From Erinaceus europaeus (taxonomy: Eukaryota > Chordata > Mammalia > Eulipotyphla > Erinaceidae), in assembly GCF_950295315.1 (NCBI RefSeq), contig NC_080177.1, positions 84,181,216 to 84,245,215 of the forward strand: DNA of 64,000 bases, in the 5' to 3' direction. Made by a program: the position numbers and the translations under genes. The stretch's first letter is position 1. Every line of letters starts with the position of its first letter. This document shows, one piece after another, positions 31,869 to 41,800 of this stretch. The notes under the pieces were generated by a model. That model ran no database searches. It saw only the letters and a program-made list of their open reading frames with translations, and was not told the origin of the DNA.

Positions 31869-32507
31869 TAAAAATGTCTTAGATTACATTTTTGACTTAG
31901 CACATAAAGGTACAGTGGTTTTGAAATGTAAAATAAATGAAACTGCATCACTATCATTAAAATCTACTGGATTCTGTATGTATAAAATTCAACTTTTAAC
32001 ACAAACAAGATGAAAGGGTTCAGAACAATGTCGCAAAAAACAATAAAACAGGTAGTTATATAACACATAGTAAAAAAAAAATGTGTACTTAAGAATGGAA
32101 GCAGCTTAATTTTATCCTAAAACTTCAATATTTTCATCAAATTTTCCCCCAACATTCCAAGATTGTAGCTAAATTGACGGTGAAGTTTACTTCTTTTCAC
32201 TACCCAATAACTGTCATTCACAAACTGTACCAAAGTACAAATGTCAAAGACATAAACTCAAAAAGAAGGTGAGGGCGAGATGAGTTTATATTCATTCAAT
32301 ACCTAGCACAGTGCTTAACACACAGCATTCCATACATGCTAAGATTATAATTACCTGCTAATTAGCACAGCAATTCCTCATAATCACTACACAATGAAAA
32401 TACTGAATTATATGAAATTCTTAATAGTTTAGCAAAGTCACACTGATTATCCAACGCTGCCGGACATTTATAAAATATAAAAACAGAATTAAAAATACAG
32501 TAGGTTT
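31869..32507. other. KLHL28 intron 1, AT-rich unique sequence
   Basis: Nothing recognised. Confidence 0.5.
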
Positions 32508-32630
32508 CCACCCAGGCAGTGGGAGTAGGGCCAGAGTGTCTGACTTACAAGCATGAAGTCTTGAGTTCTGTTCCCTAACTGCATATTCCAGAGGGATGTT
32601 CTGCCTCCTGTCAACAATAAATATGCCATA
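32508..32630 (+). mobile_element. SINE-B, diverged
   Basis: Ends at a (TA)n run (32635-32660). Confidence 0.6.
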
Positions 32631-32865
32631 ATATACATATATATATATATACATATATATAATAGTTTACCAAGGAATATAGAAATACAAGGATGTTTTT
32701 AGGATAACTGCTTACATCGTTTACATTCAGGTAAAGAAACTAAGGTCTATATCATGAATACTCTTGTAATGCAGTAAACTAATGACACTTTAGTACACCT
32801 AGTAGTATACTTCACTAAAACTAGAATTTGATGTTTAGAAAAGTTTTTTTTTTAAATAACTTTTT

Positions 32866-33078
32866 AAAAAAATTATCTTTATTTATTCATCGGATAGAGA
32901 TAGCCAGAAATCAAGAGGGAAGGGGGTAATAGGAAGAGAGACACCTGCAGCCCTGCTTCACCATTCGCAAAGCTTTCCCCCTTGCGGGTGTGTGTGTGTG
33001 TGTGTGTGTGTGGGCTCAAACCCAGGTCCTTGCACACTGTGATGTGTGCGCTCAGCCAGGTGCGCCACCACCCGGCCC
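32866..33078 (-). mobile_element. SINE-C with (GT)n expansion
   Basis: (GT)n at 32986-33012 replaces part of the body. Confidence 0.88.
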
Positions 33079-33348
33079 CTAGAAAAGTCTGTATCCCCTC
33101 TATGATTCTAGTTAAGGATTGAAGGCCTTTCTAGTCAATATAGAATGTCTAGAATTCCCTGGAGTGCTAAATTTAAGAATTTGGTGTTGCTGTTATTGCA
33201 GGGACTTGACCATTCCCGGAACACTTCTTCAGATAGGAAGAGCCACCCAGATGCAGAAGGAAAGATAATCCTAACACCACAGCTTCCACCTACATGGCAG
33301 AGCAGGTGCATTATTCAAGTGAACGATCTTGCCAGAAGGAATAATCCT

Positions 33349-33533
33349 TTTTTTTTTTTTTTTTTGGATAGGACAGAGAGACATGGAGAGAGGAGGGGAA
33401 GACAGAGAGGGGGAGAGAAAGACAGACACCGCTTGTGAAGCGACTCCCCTGCAGGTGGGGAGCTGGGGGCTCAAACCGGCATCCTTCATTGTGCCACCTG
33501 CGCTTAACCCGCTGTGCTACAGCCCGACTCCCC
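33349..33533 (-). mobile_element. SINE-A, tail part missing
   Basis: Poly(T) joins the body directly. Confidence 0.88.
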
Positions 33534-33629
33534 GGAATAATATTTTTAAAATCCCTTTCGTAATAGAAAGAAACAGGATATACAGTAAACCCATGTATGC
33601 TCCAATGAGAAATGTCTTACACATGTGCT

Positions 33630-33790
33630 GTGAGAGAGAGAGAGGGAGAGGGAGAGGGAGAGGGAGAGGGAGAGGGAGAGGGAGAGGGAGAGGAGAGGAG
33701 AGCGCACCAGGCATCATCTTGGCACATGCGCTGCTAGGAGTCCAGCTCAGGCAGTGTGAAACACTTTATCCAGGTGCCAGCCCCCAGCCC
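33630..33790 (-). mobile_element. SINE-B remnant with purine repeat
   Basis: The GA-rich part has expanded into the (GGGAGA)n repeat. Confidence 0.55.
33632..33702. repeat. (GGGAGA)n purine microsatellite
   Basis: About eight GGGAGA units flanked by GA repeats. All-purine strand with mirror symmetry. Confidence 0.92.
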
Positions 33791-33810
33791 CCAGCCCCCA
33801 GCCCCCAGCC
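33777..33810. repeat. (CCCCAGC)n short tandem repeat
   Basis: Five 7-bp units following a SINE-B fragment. Confidence 0.85.
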
Positions 33811-34385
33811 AGGTATGTGATGTTGTTCAGCCTCCTATTCCTACATATTCACCAAGGAGACTCAGGCATCACCCTCCAGTGCACAGCGCAGTGACCTACA
33901 GGACCCTGAGGAAAAGGGTCAAAATGAAGACTCGTCTTGCTTCATCTTGGGCAAAAGGACAAGATGGTTGTTGATGTAAGTACTCAAATCCCTTGAAAAA
34001 ACTATAATCTAGAAATAAATGTAATTCTGAAGTTTACCATAGCTTTGGTGATGAAATAGCGTTCAAGGTTTTCCAGATTCATCTTCTTTATTCCATGACT
34101 ACACACAATCTCTGTTTATTTAACTCTCCAAGTTCTTGGATACAGGGAAAGAGAGAACTGGACTTTTAACACGAAAATTCTAATCACTTAAAAGTGTTAT
34201 ATTCTATTCCAACGCAAACTAGCATTCTACTGTGTACATTCTAATGAGTGTGGACGGGACTCCGGAGGGTCAAGCACACAGGAGTCAAAACTATAAACCT
34301 GAGCAGATAACCCTCAGCTACGCCAGCTACAATCATCAATCATGTCTCAGTTTTCATTCCCTGTCCTCGTCCTGACTCTCAAACA
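33811..34385. other. KLHL28 intron 1, unique sequence
   Basis: Nothing recognised. Confidence 0.5.
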
Positions 34386-35390
34386 CATGTGCGCACACAC
34401 ATACACACACGTACACACACATTAAGTACATGCACACACCGTACACGCACACGCACCTGTACACACACACGCACCCGTACACACACCCGTACACACGCGC
34501 GCACATGCACACACACGCGCACATGCACACGCACCCGTACACGCGCACATGCACACACACGCACATGCACACACCCGTACATGCACACGCACCCGTACAC
34601 GCGCACATGCACACACCCGTACATGCACACACACACCCGTACACGCGCACATGCACACACACGCACATGCACACAACCGTACATGCACACGCACCCGTAC
34701 ACGCACACATGCACACACACGCACCCGTACACGCACACATGCACACACACACACCCGTACACGCGCACATGCACACACACCCGTACATGCACACACACCC
34801 GTACACGCACACCCGTACATGCACACGCGCACCCGTACATGCACACGCGCACCCGTACATGCACACGCACGCACCCGTACATGCACACGCGCACCCGTAC
34901 ATGCACACACACGCACCCGTACATGCACACACGCACCCTTACATGCACACGCGCACCCGTACATGCACACACGCGCACCCGTACATGCACACACACGCAC
35001 CCGTACATGCACACACGCACCCGTACATGCACACGCGCACCCGTACATGCACATGCACCCGTACATGCAGACACACGCACCCGTACATGCAGACACACGC
35101 ACCCGTACATGCACACGCGCACCCGTACATGCACACACGCACCCGTACATGCACATGCACCCGTACATGCACACACACGCACCCGTACATGCACATGCAC
35201 CCGTACATGCACACACACGCACCCGTACATGCACACGCGCACCCGTACATGCACATGCACCCGTACATGCACACACACGCACCCGTACATGCACACACGC
35301 ACCCGTACATGCACATGCACCCGTACATGCACACACACGCACCCGTACATGCACACACGCACCCGTACATGCACACGCACACACACACAC
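34386..35390. repeat. 1-kb purine/pyrimidine-alternating minisatellite
   Basis: About 40 copies of a core CCCGTACATGCAC, separated by CA/CG dinucleotides. Units of 22, 20 and 18 bp appear, and towards the 3' end they combine into a 60-bp higher-order period (35221, 35281). No stop codons occur in most frames, which gives long spurious ORFs on both strands. Lies in KLHL28 intron 1, about 0.5 kb from the CpG island. Confidence 0.95.
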
Positions 35391-35486
35391 CCCGGGTGGT
35401 GCAGCGGGTATGGCACTGGATTCTCAAACATGAGGTCCAGAGTTCAATCCCCAGCACTGCATGTGCCAAAGTGATAGTCAGGTTCT
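35390..35486 (+). mobile_element. SINE-B at the minisatellite edge
   Basis: Head abuts the repeat array. Confidence 0.78.
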
Positions 35487-35489
35487 AAA

Positions 35490-35780
35490 AGGGAGTCGGG
35501 CGGTGGCGCAGCGGGTTAAGCGCACGTGGCGCAAAGCGCAGGGACCGGCGTGAGGATCCCGGTTCGAGCCCCCGGCTCCCCACCTGCAGGGGAGTCGCTT
35601 CCCAGGCGGTGAAGCAGGTCTGCAGGTGTCTGTCTGTCTCTCCCCCTCTCTGTCTGTCTTCCCCTCCTCTCTCCATCTCTCTCTGTCCCATCCAACAACG
35701 ACGACGACATCAATAACAACAACAATAACCACAACAGTGAAACAAGGGGAAATGAATAAGTGAGTATTTAAAAAAAAAAC
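35490..35780 (+). mobile_element. SINE-A, near consensus
   Basis: A-box TGGCGCAGCGG and B-box GGTTCGAGCCC intact; about 50 bp from the CpG island edge. Confidence 0.94.
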
Positions 35781-36163
35781 AACCCCACTTCATCATCACG
35801 TGCTTGAAAAGGAAGAGACACAGAAACAAAGCCCCGCAGCACGGTCACTCGGGCACCCCTGAACCTGGGCCAAACACGGGCCGCCGGGGCGCGAGCGCGC
35901 GCCCATCCCGCACCCGGCACGCGCGAACCGGGCCGGAACACGCAGGCGCCGCCGCCAAGACGGCCGCGGAGACGGCGCCGGGTTCGAGTCCAGGCCGGAG
36001 CGGAGGCGGGCGGGCGTCCGCTCTTCGTCCCGTCCCGGTGGCGCGGGGGCAGCCCGCCCGCTGCAACAAACACGTCGCCCCGCGCGCTCCCCGCACAGGC
36101 GCCGCCCTCCGCCGCCCGACACGGAGCCCGGCCTCGGCGCCAGCTGCGCGACTCGGGAAATAC

Positions 36164-36345
36164 CTGCGTCCCGGGAACCGCGCCGGCGGCGGGCGGAGGA
36201 GGAGCCCTCGACGACCGAAGCCCGGGGAGGCTCGCCGCTCGCTTCTTCCCAGGCCGGCCCCAGAGCTCAGGCTGCCGGGCGGGGCGGGGCGGGGCGGGGC
36301 GGGGCGGGGCACTTCCGCCCTGAGGGCGGGCGGCGTCACTTCCGC
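36164..36345 (-). other. KLHL28: candidate non-coding first exon of KLHL28
   Basis: The ATG exon starts at a splice acceptor, so a 5' exon must lie upstream on the minus strand. Inside the CpG island a minus-strand donor CGCAG/GTATTT occurs at 36164/36163, just downstream (in the minus sense) of GC boxes and CACTTCCG motifs. The exon limits are inferred and not proven. Confidence 0.4.
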
Positions 36346-36520
36346 CCACTCCCTGCGCGCCCGCCCCGCCCCCTTCGAGTGACGTCGCCGGCGGGGCGGG
36401 GCTCCGTCCTCCGCCGTGGACTCCGTGTCCCGGCATGCGCCGCGGCGCGTCGACTTCCGGGTGAAGAGCCGGCTGCGGGGGGAGCATCACCATGGAAGCC
36501 ATCGGTTTGGTCACGTGGTG
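36277..36520. promoter_or_regulatory. core bidirectional promoter: GC boxes, ETS, CRE and E-box motifs
   Basis: Six perfect GGGGC units (36281-36310) give overlapping Sp1 boxes. CACTTCCGCCC (ETS/GABP type) occurs at 36310-36320 and 36338-36348. A CRE-like TGACGTCG lies at 36380-36387, ACTTCCGGG near 36452, and GTCACGTGGT (E-box) at 36510-36519. Motif calls are by eye. Confidence 0.6.
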
Positions 36521-36723
36521 CCCCTGGTTACGCCCGGGGGGAGGGGGGGGAGCCGAGGGGCCCGGGGCTCGGGCGGGGGCCATTTTGCGCGCAGGCCAGG
36601 CGGCCTCGGGCGTTCGGGAGCTGCGCTCGGCGTCGGGCTGGACCTGCTGCCTCTCCCGCGCTGAAGCTTTCGGGCTCGTGGAGGGCCGGCGAGCCCGGGC
36701 TGCTCCGGGCCGCGCGTGAGACG

Positions 36724-36867
36724 ATGGGGTCCCCCGGCCCCCGCCCCCGCCCCCGCCCCCGCCCGCTGACGACCCTCCCCGGCGGCCGCGCCCTCCGCGC
36801 CGCCCCTCGCCGCCCCGCGTCCCCGCCGCCCCCGGGCCTGATGGCGGTCCGGGCGGGGGCAGCATGA
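36724..36867 (+). other. upstream ORF overlapping the TOGARAM1 start codon
   Basis: ATG at 36724 in good context (A at -3, G at +4) opens 47 codons in another frame. Its stop TGA (36865-36867) overlaps the main start as ATGA. The same frame is open back to an ATG at 36379. It matters only if transcripts begin upstream of 36724. Confidence 0.5.
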
Positions 36868-38897
36868 GAGGAGACAAGAGCTTCTGCTGCCGCGGGGCGG
36901 CCGGGGACCACGGCTCCTGCCCGCTCCCGCTGCCGGCGGACACGCTCCCGGCCGGCCGGCCTGGCGGCGGCGGCGGCGGCGCGGCGGGGGCGGCGGGGGC
37001 GGCGGGGGCGGCGGGGCCGGGGGCGGACGACGGCGAGACGCGCCTGCTGCAGCTGCTGCGCAGCGCGCCCGACCCCTCCGAGGCCTTCCAGGCGCTGCAG
37101 GCGGCTCTGCCCCGACGGGGCGGGCGGCTGGGCTTCCCCCGCCGCAAGGAGGCCGTGTACCGGGCGCTGGGCCGCGTGCTGGGGGAGGGCGGCGGCGCCG
37201 AGAAGCGCCTGTGCCTGCGGCTGCTGTGGGACGTGCTGCGCGGCCAGGGCGAGGCGGCCCCGCTGGAGGAGGCGTTCAGCCTGGCGCTGCTGCCGCGCCT
37301 CGTGGCGGCGCTGCGGGAGGAGGACCCGGCGCTGCGCAGGGACGCGCTGCAGGTGCTGCACACGTGCCTGCGGCGCAGCGCGGCGCCGGTGCTGACGACG
37401 CTCGCCCGGCAGGGCCTGGAGAGCGCGGACGCCCGGCTGCGGGCCGCCACCGCCCTGCTCCTGCCCGTCCTGCTCACCCCCGACGACCTGCTGCCGGGCC
37501 TGGACCTGACCGAGGTCGTCCTGTCCCTGGCCCGCCGACTCGGCCGCCAGGGCACCGAGGAGGAGCGGGAGTCGGAGGCGGAGGCGGAGGCGGAGGCGGA
37601 GGCGGAGACGGCTTTCGCCGCCCTGCAGCAGATCGGCGACCGGCTGGGGCAGGAGAGGTTCCGCTCCTACATCTCCCGCCTGCCCTCGGCGCTCCGCAGG
37701 CAGTACCACCGCCGCATGGAGGCCCGGTTCGGGAGTGCGGTCCCTTACTCCCTCCCACTGGAAACGGTGGGCTTCGCCGAACAGCAGCCCGGCCCCGGCC
37801 CGGCGACTGCGCTCTGCGGCGGCGACCTGAAATTCGGCATGGTGCCCCAGGAGCTGCACGCCAGGCTGCTGGATCAGGACGACTACAAGAGCCGGACCCA
37901 GGCGGTGGAGGAGCTCAAACAGGTGGTGGGGCGGTTCCGCCCGGGCTCGGCCCCGCACTCGAGCCTGGTGGGCTTCGTCAGCTTGCTGTACAACCTGCTG
38001 GACGACTCCAACTTCAAGGTGGTCCACGGCACGCTGCAGGCGCTGCACCTGCTGGTCGTGCGTCTCGGGGAGCAGGCGCGGCCCTTGCTGGGCCCCGTGG
38101 TCGCCGCCTCGGTCAAAGTGCTGGCGGACAACAAGCTGGTGATCAGGCAGGAGTACATGAAGATCTTCCTGCAGCTGATGAGGGCCGCGGGCCCGCAGCC
38201 CGTGCTCCGCCTGCTGCTGGAGCACCTGAGGCACAAACACTCGCGGGTGCGGGAGGAGGTGGTGAACGTCTGCACCTGCGCCCTGCTGACCTACCCCGGC
38301 GAGCGCCTGGACCTGGCCCAGCTGGCCTTCGCCCTCGCGCCGGCCCTGGCGGACGGCAAGCGCAGGGTCCGCCACGCCGCCCTGGAAGCCTTCGCCGTGC
38401 TGGCGGCCTCGCTGGGCCCGGGCAGGACCGGCGTCCTCTTCAAAGCCGTGGACGCCGTGGAGTTCGACGGCGACGGCGACGGCGGCGACGGCCTGGCGAG
38501 TGCCGTGCAGGCCCGGCTGGCGAGGAAGACGCTGCCGCGGCTGACGGAGCAGGGCTTCGTGGAGCCCGCCGCGCTCCTGCCCGCCTCCGCCCAGGGCAGG
38601 TCGGGGCCCCCGGCGCCCGGGGCGGACGCCGACTGGCTGCTGGCGGGGCACCGGACGCAGAGCGCGCACTGCCACTGCGGCGAGCCGGCCGGGGACAGCC
38701 TGCAGGTGTACGGCTCGTACAGCCCGACCGTCTGCGCCCGCAGGGTACTGAGCGCCGGCAAAGGGAAGCAGAAGCTGCCGTGGGAAAGCGAGCCGGCGCG
38801 GGGCCCGGGAGAAAAGGCGCCCTCCGCCGCCGCCGCCAGGGATGCCCGGGATGCCAGGGATGCGCGGGATGCGGAGCAGGCGCAGCGGGCGCAGCAG
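36864..38897 (+). CDS. TOGARAM1: TOGARAM1 coding exon 1 (TOG1 and TOG2)
   Basis: 678 codons, ending at donor CAG/GTACGG (38898) in phase 0; reading through the donor hits a stop at 38906. Third codon positions are almost all G or C, unlike the AT-rich downstream exons. HEAT-type helices such as LLWDVLRGQGEA, VVHGTLQALHLLVVRLGEQ and ADNKLVIRQEYMKIFLQLM are visible. Low-complexity in-frame runs occur: Gly/Ala near residues 34-52, Glu-Ala about 232-251, Asp-Gly about 533-543 and Arg-Asp-Ala close to the exon end. Confidence 0.95.
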
Positions 38898-41800
38898 GTA
38901 CGGTAGGGCTCTCCGCTAGCCAGTCTGCTGGCGGTGGGGCGGTGCGGGAAGGGGGTGACGCCGTCAGGTGCCGCCGGTCAGCATGCTGACGATCGGGGAG
39001 AGAGAAGCGGGTTTGGGGTTTGGGGTTTGGGGAAAGCGGCCCCCACTCATGCGTGCGGAGAAATGACTAGTCCGGGGAGTGAAGCTGGGGCTCTTGGCAC
39101 CAAATTGAGGGGGACAGGGTCAGACCCATGAACGGACAAGTAAGAATCTGTAGAATTCTGGAGGCATTCGCAATAGAGAAAGTAACCCTGCTAGAAAATT
39201 CAGGAAAACTCCTCCAAGGTGACCCTTGAATTGACATTTTTCCTCCCCTAAGCTTTTTCATGTTTATTTATTTATTTATTTTTTATCTTGAGAAGCCCAC
39301 TTCTACAGATAACTCAAAAGAATTGTCCAGTCAGTGGTGGCCAGGAAAATGGGCTCGCTGGGTAGGTCACAAGACTTAACACGCCTCGGGCCCCAGGTTC
39401 AGGCTCAGGCACTGCACGTGCCAGACTGGTGGCGCTCTGCCTTACCTCCTGGAATAAAGGAAGCAAACAACAAAAGGAGGCCAGCGGCCTGGGAGTTGAC
39501 GCAGTGAATGAAGTCACAGGCTTGCAAGCAGTGTCCTAAATTCAGTCGTATGCCAGAGTGACACTCAGGTGTGTGTGCGTGTCCCCCTCTCTGTTGCTCT
39601 CTCATTAAATGAAGTCTTTTGAGGGCCTTGGGAAGATAGAACAGTGGTTATGCAAAGAGACTTCCTTCCTTGAGCATCCAAAGCCCAGGGTTCAGTCCCC
39701 CACACCACCATAAAGCAGAGCTGACGAGTGCTCTGGTTAAAAAAAATAACAGGGAGTCAGGCGGTAGTGCAGCGGGATAAGTGCAGGTGACACAAAGCGC
39801 AAGGACCGACCGGCATGAGGATCCCGGTTCAAGCCCCCTGGCTCCCCACCTGGGGGGGGGGGGGTCACTTCACAAGCAGTGAAGCAGGTCTGCAGGTGTC
39901 TGTCTCCCCCCCAATCTGTCTTCCCCTCCTCTCTCCGTCAATAACATCAATAACAACAATCATAATAACCACACAGAAAAGCTATGCTTCGTGATACTTC
40001 AGTGCCCGGTCAGTTTGTGTAGCCAGTGCGTCTCTCATTAAGAACAGCATACCTGCCTACTTGTTTTTGTGAGGAACATCTTGGTTTCTCCCAGGTTTTG
40101 GCAAGTGAGAAAAGGGTCTGCAGCTTGGAGGTGGTGCAGGAGGCTTAAGGAGGATGCCTGACAACACAGACACTCTGGGGAACAATTAAGAAGACGCTTG
40201 GGTAGTGTGCTGCCTTGCCATGTGCGAGCCTCAGGTTTGAGCCCGGCCTTCACCTCACTATAGGAAGCTCTTGAGCTGTACTGTATTTGTCTGGGCAGTT
40301 GGCTCAACAATATTTAAAAAATAATTATTTCGGGAGCCGGGCGGTAGCGCAGTGAGTTAAGCTCACATGGTGTGAAGAGCAAGGATCTGCGTGAGGATCC
40401 TGATTCGAGCCCCCGGCTCCCCATCTGCAGGGGGGTCGCTTCACCGGTGGTGAAGCAGGTCTGCAGGTGTCTGTCTTTCTCTCCCCCTCTCTGTCTTCCC
40501 CTCCTCTCTCCATTTCTGTCTGTCCTATCCAACAACAATGACAGCAATAACCACAATAATAACTGCAGTAGGGCACCAAGGTAAAAACCCTGGGGTGAGG
40601 GTGAGGGTGAATGTTTGGTTGCGGGGGGGCGGGATGGGATGGGACGCAGTCTTTTGGTGGTGGGAATGGTGTTTATGAAATTAAAACAAGAAAATGAAGC
40701 CCAGGAAAGCAGGTCCTGGCTTTCCCTACGCCCCAGTAGCTCCTTATCGGCCAGTAGCTGGGCGCTCGCGGCCTGCCCCCCTGCCCCCCCAGGCTGCGAT
40801 TTCATACCGCAGGTGCCTGTGCAGTTGGGGCTCGGGGTTGGTCGTGTGGTCGGGTCTCTTAGAGCGAAGCATCTGTCTGTGGCCTCGCTTCTTGTGCCCT
40901 GCCTGCCCTGGGAGCCGTGGAGCTTGCTCATCTGGGTCTCAGACTGCGTTCTGTGCGGATGGCTCTGTGGACTGTAGCTGTCCACATTGCGGGAGGACGC
41001 AGACAAGACGCACAGCGTCTCTGCTCGGCCGTCTTGGCCTTGCCCCGTAGCCTTTTGACTCTCTTCTTCTCTTCATGCCAGGCTGGGGCGCCGAGTGAGT
41101 GCCCCGCATGCACGGGACTCTGCCAAGTGCTCTCCTGAACCCATCTATATTCCTCATTACTCTGAAGGACAGAGAAGAGAGAAAGACAGAGAGCAAAGAA
41201 TAGGCCAGCAGGTTTTCATCTCGCAAAGAGCTTCCGCAGTGCCGGCCATGGTGCACCCGTCTGGTTCAACAAGGGTCTGAATCCAGAGCTTCACATGCAC
41301 GCGTTCTACCAGATGAAGTATCTGTTGGCCCTGAAATGTAATACTGTTTTCATTAGAGCACTTACACAGTAGTCAGTTAAAACCATCCATTACTGATTCA
41401 CGCTGGACTTCATGAACTTCACAACTTCATGAACGTCACAAATGAAATCCACAGCAGTGCAGAAACACACATTAAGTTGAGACGAGTTTTAACTTCCGTT
41501 ATCAGGAACGACTCCGTCTAATGTAAGTTACTAGCAACAAGTACATCTTGGTAGAAGACCGGGTCTCTCTGTTCTTCATTCTTTACGCTAACCCCACTTT
41601 AAAAAGAATGACCTGGGTTTCACCACTGTGATTCTGAAAGTGATTCAGAACAGGGTAACCCCCTTGTTCACAGTATAAAAACTTCCCTGATGACAGTGGT
41701 TGTGGAGGAGGACACAGGACTTGCATGCCCCAGACCTCGGCTTCCCTGTCTGCTGTTCTGTGGCTGCAGCCTGCAGGCAGGAGCTCGCAAATGGCCGGCT

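Larger units (their letters stand above)
35830..39060. promoter_or_regulatory. CpG island covering the KLHL28/TOGARAM1 head-to-head promoter and TOGARAM1 exon 1
   Basis: CpG-dense, GC-rich sequence begins abruptly after the SINE at 35490-35780 and ends shortly after the exon 1 donor. KLHL28 must start on the minus strand and TOGARAM1 on the plus strand within it, so it most likely acts as a bidirectional promoter. No TATA box was recognised. Confidence 0.85.

Noticed and set aside
34354..35488. ORFs of 176-361 codons on both strands
   Set aside because: They are translations of the minisatellite (repeated HTRTCTH/VHVRVCM-type peptides) and have no independent support.
35490..35780. tRNA gene suggested by intact A and B boxes
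   Set aside because: No anticodon-arm cloverleaf, and the element continues into the SINE body and tail with many copies in the window.
36528..38675. 715-codon open frame antisense to TOGARAM1 exon 1, and other long frames (35768-37555, 37211-38989)
   Set aside because: GC-rich sequence has few stops in any frame. The sense frame matches a known protein and the others show only low-complexity Arg/Ala/Gly/Pro.
39012..39032. Three TTTGGGG units resembling ciliate telomere repeats
   Set aside because: Too short, internal, and vertebrate telomeres are TTAGGG; treated as simple sequence.
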